Origin: Acetoanaerobium sticklandii
GTDB lineage: Bacteria > Bacillota > Clostridia > Peptostreptococcales > Filifactoraceae
DNA: 64,000 nucleotides
NCBI RefSeq assembly: GCF_000196455.1
Contig: NC_014614.1
Coordinates: 2,216,001-2,280,000 of the forward strand
Direction: 5' to 3'
The position numbers and the translations under genes are program-made. Under the pieces are notes generated by a model. It ran no database searches. It saw only the letters and a list, made by a program, of their open reading frames with translations, and was not told the DNA's origin. Each line of letters opens with the position of its first letter. The stretch's first letter is position 1. Shown one piece after another: positions 18,501 to 25,082 of this stretch.

Positions 18501-18997
18501 TCAGTAAGAGCTCTATCCTTCCAACTTACAGGTGGCTTAAATTTATCCTTTGGAAAATCTGCTAAAACTGCTGTATATCTAGCAATCATTGGTGATACTT
18601 TTACTTTTTTAGCTTCTGTAAAATCACTTGAATAATATGTATTTTGTAGCTCACTTACTGATTTATTAAACTCAAATCCATCTGCACAAGTAAATTTTAC
18701 TGTGTAATCCTTATCTGTTTTTAAATTGGTTTTTCCTATTAAATCAAATAAATCATAGCCTTTTGCCTTAACTATCTTATGAAAACTTAAACTATTATTG
18801 GTAGAATAAAATCTTTCAGTCATTTTATACTTAGACCAGTCAGATGATGTTATTTTGACTTCGCTATGAATTCCACTGCCAGTAATTAATAGCTCTGTAG
18901 CTAAGCCTTCCGCAGATATAGGATTAAATACCATCAAAGAAAAAATCATACATAATGTAAGTAAATAACTTAAGCCTTTCAACCTTCTCTTATCCAT
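15581..18997 (-). CDS. Large secreted protein: four SUOX-fold domains plus a two-component-regulator-type beta-propeller
   Basis: About 1138 residues. A signal peptide (about 1-28) is followed by four SUOX-type repeats (about 35-205, 235-375, 395-585 and 620-780) and a C-terminal beta-propeller (about 795-1137) built of repeats such as DGNLWVGTNNAGI, NGELWMALGG, GGMWIGTGSGAV and GGVWIGFYP, as in two-component regulator propellers. Only the first SUOX repeat keeps Cys at the ligand position (FTCADGFEF). The ATG at 18997 has GGGAGAG upstream; the frame is open to 19021. No transmembrane segment or wall anchor was seen after the signal. Confidence 0.8.
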   Translation of the reverse strand: MDKRRLKGLSYLLTLCMIFSLMVFNPISAEGLATELLITGSGIHSEVKITSSDWSKYKMTERFYSTNNSLSFHKIVKAKGYDLFDLIGKTNLKTDKDYTVKFTCADGFEFNKSVSELQNTYYSSDFTEAKKVKVSPMIARYTAVLADFPKDKFKPPVSWKDRALTDSDLDKDFPKLLFGQTNIDDMNMSKWGKEVVKITIGEESTLDKPAIKSTYKHIDYTGAPYNVDAISSATFTVEGPAVEGYRAISLRQIEEDTKGQRIVTTFEKIKNKIVKSTYEGMNVKHLIDNYVKVKPNAGNIVFKNKSRQPILTVPISEADKYTVSYGINGVPLVYLDTDVGFKPDKYNDNGCFKLIYKQESEDAKEFSNVAYMYVEEKDAKNIYEHTYSPYNDTKYTDYEIVIHGNKMSKEVRYKVSDLEAMKDIQLEMEYSLSNSEYFWYYNKYKGVTLWELLLKAGIDPNIDESTSIQFIAADNYNFAPMTIKEIKDSSLYGYYEKQAMDKGDGSFDGNQVKPLNSGMPVLLAYGFNGYPYVTRPTDSGYNAGLGNDGGPLRIIFGKTNYNDTNGSNQVQFLKEIIIGGGKSISTDIKSSIEGKANHKDVTAGDSWSHNQNGYQEYLDKPVLRITGSQIKQPVTLTLRQVEEMKQYAIRDIYTGDGIREFEGVVLWDMISKAVELKDGVKSPSIRVFSGESYNQILRSMDQVINGSVNSKGELKKILLAYAVDGYPLVPNEGSTGYINNNAYGPLRLVVEESKSMWVKWVDCIVVGTGDYEAPEMKDVKQLNFGTANDSTLAKNETDNNIWKLYKNDTGKELPEASVRCMEIDKDGNLWVGTNNAGIAIKTPQGSWKNLTKITTDNAGEVTVDISYAIVQRENGELWMALGGAQTPQGILVKSGDSWKLLNTENSLLPSNFVQELELDGKGGMWIGTGSGAVYIDKNNLWKVYTKKNGLILSSVDAIEPDDKGGVWIGFYPDTIGDTENSKYIGGYQYIDKTGKITTYTDFENKSFGTNWVRSISIDSEGSIWITRSGNYPGQGHAEIDYIKNGVKKVYKAKDLFPEIASEDDIRAIQADKKHKGRLYIATHRSGLLVSEEVGKILKKIDSTNTFPSRQWDNIYYIDVDKDSIFVGSNGGAAISSEE

Positions 18998-19020
18998 ACT
19001 TATCTCTCCCAACCTATGCA

Positions 19021-19050
19021 AATGAGCGAAAGCTGTTGCTATCGCTCATT
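19021..19050 (-). other. Intercistronic hairpin between the SLH-SUOX gene and the 1138-residue gene
   Basis: A perfect 9-bp stem AATGAGCGA / TCGCTCATT (19021-19029 and 19042-19050) with an inner AGC/GCT pair in the loop. On the minus strand it is not followed by a T run, so it is more likely an RNA stabiliser, processing site or partial terminator that lets the first gene be expressed more than the rest. Confidence 0.6.
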
Positions 19051-19070
19051 TACTTAATTCTAGACTGTTA

Positions 19071-20222
19071 TTATTTTTTAAATAAAGTATTATAGACTAT
19101 AGATGCAGCTTCTGCTCTATTGACAACTTTCGCTGGTTCAAAGTTTTCTGTTGCAATGCCTTCAAAAACCCCTTGAGCTTCAAGCCATGCTATAGAATTT
19201 CCTGCCCATCCAGGAACTATATCTTTATCTGCATATTTTGACTTTTCCATTACAAACTTAGTCATTTTTGCTTCAGCTACAACTCCAGATTTTACAGCTG
19301 CTTTTCCTGCTACTACAGCTATTTCTTGTCTGATTATAGCTTTTTCAGGCTTAAATGAACCGTCTGTATATCCTGTGAATAGTCCTGCATCAACCGCTGC
19401 TTGAACATAAGGAGCAAACCAATCACTGGCATCTACGTCTGTAAATCCACCTTTGTATTCTTTAGGTTCATAGCCTAGAGAAGCAACCATAATCGTGCAT
19501 ATTTGAGCTCTCGTAAGGCTAGCCTCTGGGTTAAATTTCCCTTCACCCATTCCATTTATAATTCCTTTTTTAGCAAGCTCTTGAATAGCTACTTCTGCAA
19601 ATTTATACTCATTAGTTATATCATTAAACACTATAGCTTGTGTTTTTTCAGCATTTGATTCTGTAGTATTATTTGGTTCTGGAATATTAGAGGTTTCAAT
19701 AGCCTCTCCTACAGAAATATTAACAACCATTTTGAATACAGTTCCAAATTCTCCTGCAGTCTTTACTTTCCTATAAACTGTTATTTCTTCGCTATCAGCA
19801 TTGTCATCATTATTGATATTTTGGCCGTCAACTTCATAAGCTAAAACATATTTTAGCTCTGGATTAAAAATATCTTTTAGTGATTGAGGATCTATTGCAT
19901 ATCCATCTGATGCTGTAAATAAAACCTGTGCATCATTTGCAGTTACACCTGCTTTTTCTTTTAGCAAGTAAGCAAGACTAACCCCTTTTACCTTAGCAGA
20001 TTTCTCTCCCGTCTTGCTATTATAAATGTATTCATCTTCGATTTGAGCTTCTGCAGGCATTGCCTTTAAATCTTCTAGTGTAAGCTTTAATTCAGTTTTC
20101 AGCCCTGCTCCTGTAAGCTCTACAGCGACCTTGTCTCCCCCCTGTGCAAATACTGCTGATTGAGCTATCAACATTACTAGCACCAAAAAACTTGTTACAA
20201 ATCTCATCTTTTTCCCAAACAT
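19071..20222 (-). CDS. S-layer-anchored SUOX-fold protein with three SLH domains
   Basis: A protein of 383 residues: signal peptide (about 1-27), one SUOX-type domain (about 30-165, with VKGVSLAYLLKE and LFTASDGYAIDP), a short linker and three SLH repeats (about 205-383) that bind pyruvylated cell-wall polymer. CsaB, which adds that pyruvate, is encoded at 23979-25082. It is the first gene of the operon and follows the structured leader. The ATG at 20222 has GAGGTG nine bases before it; the longer open frame to 20297 is rejected because it would translate the leader terminator. Confidence 0.85.
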   Translation of the reverse strand: MFGKKMRFVTSFLVLVMLIAQSAVFAQGGDKVAVELTGAGLKTELKLTLEDLKAMPAEAQIEDEYIYNSKTGEKSAKVKGVSLAYLLKEKAGVTANDAQVLFTASDGYAIDPQSLKDIFNPELKYVLAYEVDGQNINNDDNADSEEITVYRKVKTAGEFGTVFKMVVNISVGEAIETSNIPEPNNTTESNAEKTQAIVFNDITNEYKFAEVAIQELAKKGIINGMGEGKFNPEASLTRAQICTIMVASLGYEPKEYKGGFTDVDASDWFAPYVQAAVDAGLFTGYTDGSFKPEKAIIRQEIAVVAGKAAVKSGVVAEAKMTKFVMEKSKYADKDIVPGWAGNSIAWLEAQGVFEGIATENFEPAKVVNRAEAASIVYNTLFKK

Positions 20223-20284
20223 TTTTACATACACCTCTTCCTTTTTTTCAAGTAAATCTTCAAGCATTTTAAGGAAGCACGCAC

Positions 20285-20316
20285 AAAAAAACAGCATGCC
20301 TAATGGAATGTTGTTT
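20285..20316 (-). terminator. Leader terminator of the 6-20 kb operon (likely riboswitch expression platform)
   Basis: On the minus strand AAACAACAT (20308-20316) pairs with ATGCTGTTT (20289-20297) with one mismatch, the inner CC/GG extends the stem, and T7 follows (20285-20291). It lies between the structured leader RNA and the first start codon, the position expected for a transcriptional riboswitch terminator. Confidence 0.65.
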
Positions 20317-20324
20317 TGCGCATG

Positions 20325-20426
20325 ATATTCTCCTTTCCATCAGGAGGCCTGATTGTTTCCAATCAAACCCTATCGGCACAGCAACCATAAATTTATAAGT
20401 TCACAGGTTGAAATGCTCGGAGATTT
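20325..20426 (-). promoter_or_regulatory. Structured leader RNA, candidate Moco-family riboswitch
   Basis: Read on the minus strand, the roughly 100-base element has an outer stem TCTCC/GGAGA (20420-20424 with 20329-20333), a helix CAACC/GGTTG (20406-20410 with 20382-20386) and a helix TGATTG-GAAA-CAATCA with a GNRA tetraloop (20350-20365). The joining strands GCCGATAGG and GGCCTCC are distinctive. The segment CTCCT (20342-20346) can also pair with the AGGAG (20330-20334) used by the outer stem, so two folds compete. A terminator follows. As far as I remember, the CCGAGC, GCCGAT and GGCCTCC elements fit the Moco riboswitch family, and the genes downstream agree. The name is tentative; the structure is firm. 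Confidence 0.55.
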
Positions 20427-20441
20427 ATTTAATTTAATAAT

Positions 20442-20469
20442 ATTTTAACATACTTAACAACTAGTGTAA
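20442..20469 (-). promoter_or_regulatory. Promoter of the 13-gene operon
   Basis: On the minus strand TTACAC (20464-20469), a 16-base spacer and TAAAAT (20442-20447) preceded by TG one base before (extended -10). Transcription would start near 20435, just before the structured leader. Confidence 0.55.
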
Positions 20470-20551
20470 ATGACAGAACTTTCTTAAAATTTTTCTTTCT
20501 AGCTTTATTTATATAACAACTGATTTGAGAATTAATCTTATTCATAACATG

Positions 20552-20608
20552 AAAAAACCTCCAAAAATATAAGCAATTTTAAATTAACTTATCTTTTCTG
20601 GAGGTTTA
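20552..20608 (-). terminator. Terminator after the LonB-type gene
   Basis: AAACCTCCA (about 20599-20607 on the minus strand) pairs with TGGAGGTTT (20555-20563), extended by an ATAAG/CTTAT inner pairing, and is followed by TTTTTTC. It separates the protease gene from the riboswitch-led operon. Confidence 0.8.
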
Positions 20609-20695
20609 TTTCATCCTATATTTTAGTCATAGTTTTAAAATACTATTATATTAATCTAAAATTTAAATTAATATAATATGAGAGTATAAAATCAA

Positions 20696-23074
20696 TTATT
20701 CTTCATCTTCACTATCCTTAGCTTCTTCTTTTTCTTCGTAGTACTTTAAACCTTCGTGAATTTTTTCTTCGATTTCATCATGGCTTAGTCCTGTTAATAT
20801 TTCTAGTCCCTCTTCAACATTTGAAATAGAATATATATGGAACTCTCCTTTTTGGACTGCTTCTACTACTTCATCTTTGAGCATGAGGTTCTTGACATTT
20901 TGCTTTGGAATTATAACTCCTTGGTTTCCAGTTAGGCCCTTTAGCATACATACATCAAAGAAGCCTTCAATTTTTTCATTAACTCCACCTATAGGCTGAA
21001 TTTCTCCCTTTTGGCTTATAGAACCAGTTACAGCTATATACTGTTTTACAGGTATCTGAGCTATGCTTGATAAAATCACATAAAGCTCAGTAGAGGACGC
21101 ACTATCGCCATCTATACCTGAATAGTTCTGCTCAAAGGTTATGGATGTTGTAACTGATAAAGTGGTTTCCTTTGCATATTTTTCACCTATATATCCTGAA
21201 AGAATGAGAACTCCCTTGTCATGACTAGAGCCACTTCTTCTTACTTCTCTTTCAACGTTTATTATTCCAGCCTTGCCTTTATAGCTAGATGCAGTGATTC
21301 TTGCAGGCTTTCCAAATGAATATTCTCCTGTTCCCATGACAGCAAGTCCATTTATTTGCCCTATTTTTTCTCCGTCTATATCTATTAGAAGCGTTCCATC
21401 TTCATACATTTCATTTAGCTTTTCTTCATACTTATTATTACGGTATCTCTTTGCATTTATTGCTCTTTGTACATCTTGAGCGGTAACAAATACACTAGTC
21501 TCATCACTAAGTGCATCAGCTTCATATAGTATTTCTACTAGCTGGTTATATCTTGAGCTTAGTTTATCCTTGCTGTCAGCTAGTCTTGAGCTGTACTCAA
21601 CAACCTTTTCGACAGCTTCCTTTGAAAAATGCTTTAGACCCTTTTCTTCGCACTGAGTGGCGATAGAACGTGCAAATTTATATACATTCTCTGATGATCT
21701 TTGCATTTCTACATCAAAATCTGCCATAATTCTAAATAGCTTTCTAAAGTCTTCATCATAAGAAAATAAAACACTATAGGTGTAATAATCTCCTATAAGA
21801 ATCACTTTTAAGTCCATATCAATAGGCTCTGGTTTTAAGGTTGCTGTTACTATATAGCCATATTGCTTATTAAGAGTTTCAATTGTTACTTTATTTGTTT
21901 TTAATGAACGCTTAAGACCTTCCCAAGCAAACTGATGAGAGAATAAATCCTTCACATTTAAAATTAAGAAGCCTCCATTTGCTTTATGAAGTGCACCTGG
22001 TTTTATATCCATGAAGCTAGTTGTTAAGAAGCCCATTTCATTTTTATATTCCATCATACCTGTTAAGTTATAGTAGGTAGGATTGGTTTCATTTACTATA
22101 GGCGCTCCTATTCTATCTGAGTTATCTATAAAAAGATTTACCTTATATCTTTCGAAGAATTTCTTTGGATCTTCCTTTTGAATGGAAAATGGATTTGCAG
22201 AGGTTTTTTGCTGTCCCTTGAATTTATTAATATGTTCTACCATATCCTCTTTTAAATCATTAATATGCAGAATTACCTTTTCATTGGAGCTATATTTTTC
22301 TACTATATCGTCAAAGAAAAATGAAATAACTCTCTCTCCGGTTTTTCTATCTAGCTCAATTATTTTTTCTCTTAGTTTTTGCTCTAGGTTTCTCATTCTG
22401 TTCATATATTCAGTTACTTCTTTATTTAAGTCCTGAGACTTCTCTCTTAATCTTGCAAACTCATCTTCAGAAAGACCGTTATATTCTTCATCACTCATAA
22501 GACTACCATCTTCCTTTAAAGGAATAGTAAGCAGTCCTTGATTTCCCTGCTGAAAAAAGAAACCTCTATCTTTTGCAAACTCATTTAATTCTTCAATTAA
22601 ATTTTGTCCCATTCTTTCATATTTCTGTGCTATCTCATTGTTTCTAAGTTCATACTCTCTTGATGTGAACACCTTTGGTATCTCTTCGTAAAGCTTATCC
22701 ACTACAGTATCCATATCCTTTTGAAAATGCTTTGCTTCTCCTGCTTGAAAGCTAATTGCCTTAGGCTCATCTGGGTTTTTAAAGTTATAAACATAGACAT
22801 AATCTTTGTTGTTCTTTTTTGTCTGAGCAACTTTCGAAACCATCGAATAGGTATAGCTGCTTCTCCCTGTTCCGCTTATACCTGCTACAAATATATTATA
22901 GCCTTTTGCTTTCATTTTCAGTCCAAAGTTCAGAGCTTCTGCTGCTCTTTCTTGGCCTATTATCCCTTTTAAAGGCTTTAAATCCTGAGTGCTTTTAAAA
23001 TCAAAATCATCCATATTGTATTTTAATTTTAAATCCCTAGGTTCTAATCTCCATTTTGAAATATCTACTGGCAC
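20696..23074 (-). CDS. LonB-type ATP-dependent protease (AAA_32 plus Lon proteolytic domain)
   Basis: The 792-residue enzyme has an N-terminal AAA_32 ATPase region with a Walker-A-like GISGTGRSS, a long helical insert (about 170-290), the rest of the ATPase and a C-terminal Lon protease domain with catalytic Ser in GDSASS and Lys in GGVNEKIEGF. It lacks the N-terminal substrate domain of classical LonA. The start codon is GTG with AAGGGGGA upstream. It forms a single-gene unit with its own terminator and probably acts in protein quality control; substrates are unknown. Confidence 0.92.
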   Translation of the reverse strand: MPVDISKWRLEPRDLKLKYNMDDFDFKSTQDLKPLKGIIGQERAAEALNFGLKMKAKGYNIFVAGISGTGRSSYTYSMVSKVAQTKKNNKDYVYVYNFKNPDEPKAISFQAGEAKHFQKDMDTVVDKLYEEIPKVFTSREYELRNNEIAQKYERMGQNLIEELNEFAKDRGFFFQQGNQGLLTIPLKEDGSLMSDEEYNGLSEDEFARLREKSQDLNKEVTEYMNRMRNLEQKLREKIIELDRKTGERVISFFFDDIVEKYSSNEKVILHINDLKEDMVEHINKFKGQQKTSANPFSIQKEDPKKFFERYKVNLFIDNSDRIGAPIVNETNPTYYNLTGMMEYKNEMGFLTTSFMDIKPGALHKANGGFLILNVKDLFSHQFAWEGLKRSLKTNKVTIETLNKQYGYIVTATLKPEPIDMDLKVILIGDYYTYSVLFSYDEDFRKLFRIMADFDVEMQRSSENVYKFARSIATQCEEKGLKHFSKEAVEKVVEYSSRLADSKDKLSSRYNQLVEILYEADALSDETSVFVTAQDVQRAINAKRYRNNKYEEKLNEMYEDGTLLIDIDGEKIGQINGLAVMGTGEYSFGKPARITASSYKGKAGIINVEREVRRSGSSHDKGVLILSGYIGEKYAKETTLSVTTSITFEQNYSGIDGDSASSTELYVILSSIAQIPVKQYIAVTGSISQKGEIQPIGGVNEKIEGFFDVCMLKGLTGNQGVIIPKQNVKNLMLKDEVVEAVQKGEFHIYSISNVEEGLEILTGLSHDEIEEKIHEGLKYYEEKEEAKDSEDEE

Positions 23075-23162
23075 GGCTGATTCCCCCTTATAAAATGAGT
23101 CCTTAAACCATAGTTACCCCTTTTGTGCTTTGATTAAATCAAAAAATAACTAAATAGAGCAT

Positions 23163-23194
23163 AAAAAAATAGACGATGCTAGTATCGTCTATTT
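23163..23194 (-). terminator. Terminator of the cell-wall gene cluster
   Basis: An 11-bp perfect stem AAATAGACGAT / ATCGTCTATTT (23167-23177 and 23084-type partner at 23184-23194), 6-base loop, followed on the minus strand by T7. It lies just after tagA. Confidence 0.85.
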
Positions 23195-23207
23195 CTGGCT
23201 ATATTAT

Positions 23208-23963
23208 TTACATAGGCTTATCTTTTTTTATAAGCACCTTCAGTGCAAATACAGGTATAGCTCCGAGTCTCTTAATTCTCCACGGCTCTTTTATTGCTCT
23301 ATATGCCCACTCTAGACCAAGCTTTTGATATATTTCTGGTGCTCTTTTCACTGTACCAGCATATACATCTAAGCTTCCTCCTACTCCCATAAATACTTTA
23401 GCATTTAACTTATTTAGGTTATAGGAAATGAATTTTTCTTGCTTAGGAGCTCCCAAAGCTACAAAAACTAAATCAGGATTTGCGTTATTAATATGATTTA
23501 TAACTTCTTTTTCATCAGGATGATCTACATTTCCAGTATGCTTTCCTTTGAAATAACCATGATGCGTCCCAGCAATTGTTATATTAGGATACTTGATTTT
23601 TATATTTTCTGCTGCGTCCTGAGCTATGCCTTCTTTTCCGCCAATAAGATAAACGCTGTAGCCATTTTCACTTGAAAACTTCAAGAGATTATCCATTAAA
23701 TCAATCCCTGTAACACGCTCTTTAAGTGGTGTTTTCATTATCTTGGATGCAAGCACTAGCCCGATTCCATCTGGAACCACCATATCAGCAGATTTAATTA
23801 TTTCAAATAAAGTCTTGTCTTTATTTGCGTTGACTACTATTTCACTGTTAGGGGTTACTATAAAAAATTTTTTATTAAGCATTAATGCTTCTGCTACTCT
23901 TGAAACAGCTTCTTTCATATCTACCCTATCAATAGAAACTCCCAAAATCGTCATTCTTTGCAT
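23208..23963 (-). CDS. tagA: WecG/TagA/CpsF family glycosyltransferase (GT26)
   Basis: A 251-residue GT26 enzyme, which typically adds N-acetylmannosamine to undecaprenyl-PP-GlcNAc in wall-polymer linkage-unit synthesis. Diagnostic stretches are TPNSEIV, PDGIGLVLASK and FVALGAPKQEKFI. The start has GGAGGAAG seven bases upstream. It is last in a unit with csaB, a DUF5693 gene and an ltaS-like gene. The donor path is supported elsewhere in the window by wecB (UDP-GlcNAc 2-epimerase) and tagO. Confidence 0.92.
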   Translation of the reverse strand: MQRMTILGVSIDRVDMKEAVSRVAEALMLNKKFFIVTPNSEIVVNANKDKTLFEIIKSADMVVPDGIGLVLASKIMKTPLKERVTGIDLMDNLLKFSSENGYSVYLIGGKEGIAQDAAENIKIKYPNITIAGTHHGYFKGKHTGNVDHPDEKEVINHINNANPDLVFVALGAPKQEKFISYNLNKLNAKVFMGVGGSLDVYAGTVKRAPEIYQKLGLEWAYRAIKEPWRIKRLGAIPVFALKVLIKKDKPM

Positions 23964-23978
23964 TTAGAACTTCCTCCG

Positions 23979-25082
23979 TTACTGCGATAGTAAATCATAT
24001 ACTTTGTGATTGTGTGTATCTGCAAGCTCAATAAATTTATTCTGATATTCCTTGAGCTTTATAGTATTTTCTTCTTTGTTTATAAAAGCATCCTTTAATT
24101 CTTTATAAAGTAGCGTCGCATTTAAATTTTCTACTTCCATTGCATCTTCTCTATCCATCATATGAAGAAAGCTTTGAATCTTAGGGTCATATGATATTCC
24201 AACTGGATAAACACCCATAAGAACAGAAAAAATCAAGCCATGGAGTCTCATAGCGACCATGATATCCATATTTCCAATAAGGGACAAATAATCTTCAACA
24301 TAAAGATATTCATCTATTATAACTACCTTGTCCTTAATATCTTTATCGAGATTTTTATGGATGCTTTCCATAAGCTTTAAGTCTTTGTAAAAATGAAAAG
24401 GAATAAGCACAGGTACGCAGTCCATATCCTGAACTATATCAGTACATAATTTTGCCATTTCTTCAGCTATATTATTCCCTGTCTTCCAGTGTCTTACCGA
24501 TATTCCTATATATGGCTTTCCCTTTATCTTACTTTTTTTCTCAAGTACAGCTTTTCCCATTTCTAATGGTGGTTTAGATATTCCAAAAACAGTATCTGTA
24601 GTAACTAAAATTTCTTTTGTCACACCGAGGCTCTCTAGTTCAAGCTTAGATTTTTCATCTCGTACATTTATGAAATCTATGGAATTCAATATTTTCCCAA
24701 GCAACCATCTGTTATACTTCTTGTTAACTGGACCTATCCCTTGAGAGTATATCATCACTTTTTTCTTGAATAGTCTTTTCGCAAACCATATTATACCTAT
24801 ATAGTAAGCAATAGACCTCTTTGACGTTACATCTTGAAACAGTGACCCTCCTCCACTTACAAGGAGATCCATGTTCTTCATTTCTTTAAAAATATGCAGC
24901 AAATTAGTTCTTTTGATAGATCTTACCTCGTGTTTTTTACTAGTAAACTCCGGATGTTGAGATAAAACTACGATATCTATCGGCCCTTCAACCCTTTTTA
25001 TTCCCTCAATCAAACCTTTTAATATAGCTTCGTCGCCTACATTATTAAATCCATAATAACCTGATATGAGTATCTTATGCAT
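23979..25082 (-). CDS. csaB: CsaB polysaccharide pyruvyl transferase
   Basis: The 367-residue enzyme transfers pyruvate from PEP onto secondary cell-wall polymer, making the ketal that SLH domains bind. The N-terminal ISGYYGFNNVGDEAIL and the GGGSLFQD segment are typical of the family, as is the C-terminal AMRLHGLIFS. It overlaps the upstream DUF5693 gene by eight bases. It supports surface anchoring of the SLH-SUOX protein encoded at 19071-20222. Confidence 0.94.
   Translation of the reverse strand: MHKILISGYYGFNNVGDEAILKGLIEGIKRVEGPIDIVVLSQHPEFTSKKHEVRSIKRTNLLHIFKEMKNMDLLVSGGGSLFQDVTSKRSIAYYIGIIWFAKRLFKKKVMIYSQGIGPVNKKYNRWLLGKILNSIDFINVRDEKSKLELESLGVTKEILVTTDTVFGISKPPLEMGKAVLEKKSKIKGKPYIGISVRHWKTGNNIAEEMAKLCTDIVQDMDCVPVLIPFHFYKDLKLMESIHKNLDKDIKDKVVIIDEYLYVEDYLSLIGNMDIMVAMRLHGLIFSVLMGVYPVGISYDPKIQSFLHMMDREDAMEVENLNATLLYKELKDAFINKEENTIKLKEYQNKFIELADTHNHKVYDLLSQ

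Noticed and set aside
20223..20297. N-terminal extension of the SLH-SUOX protein up to 20297
   Set aside because: It would translate the leader terminator and lacks a signal peptide; the ATG at 20222 has a ribosome site and a good signal sequence.
20298..20360. B12-box-like sequence TCAGGAGGCCTG on the plus strand
   Set aside because: It resembles the end of a cobalamin riboswitch, but the orientation points away from any plus-strand gene and the other cobalamin elements are missing; the same bases fit better in the minus-strand leader RNA.
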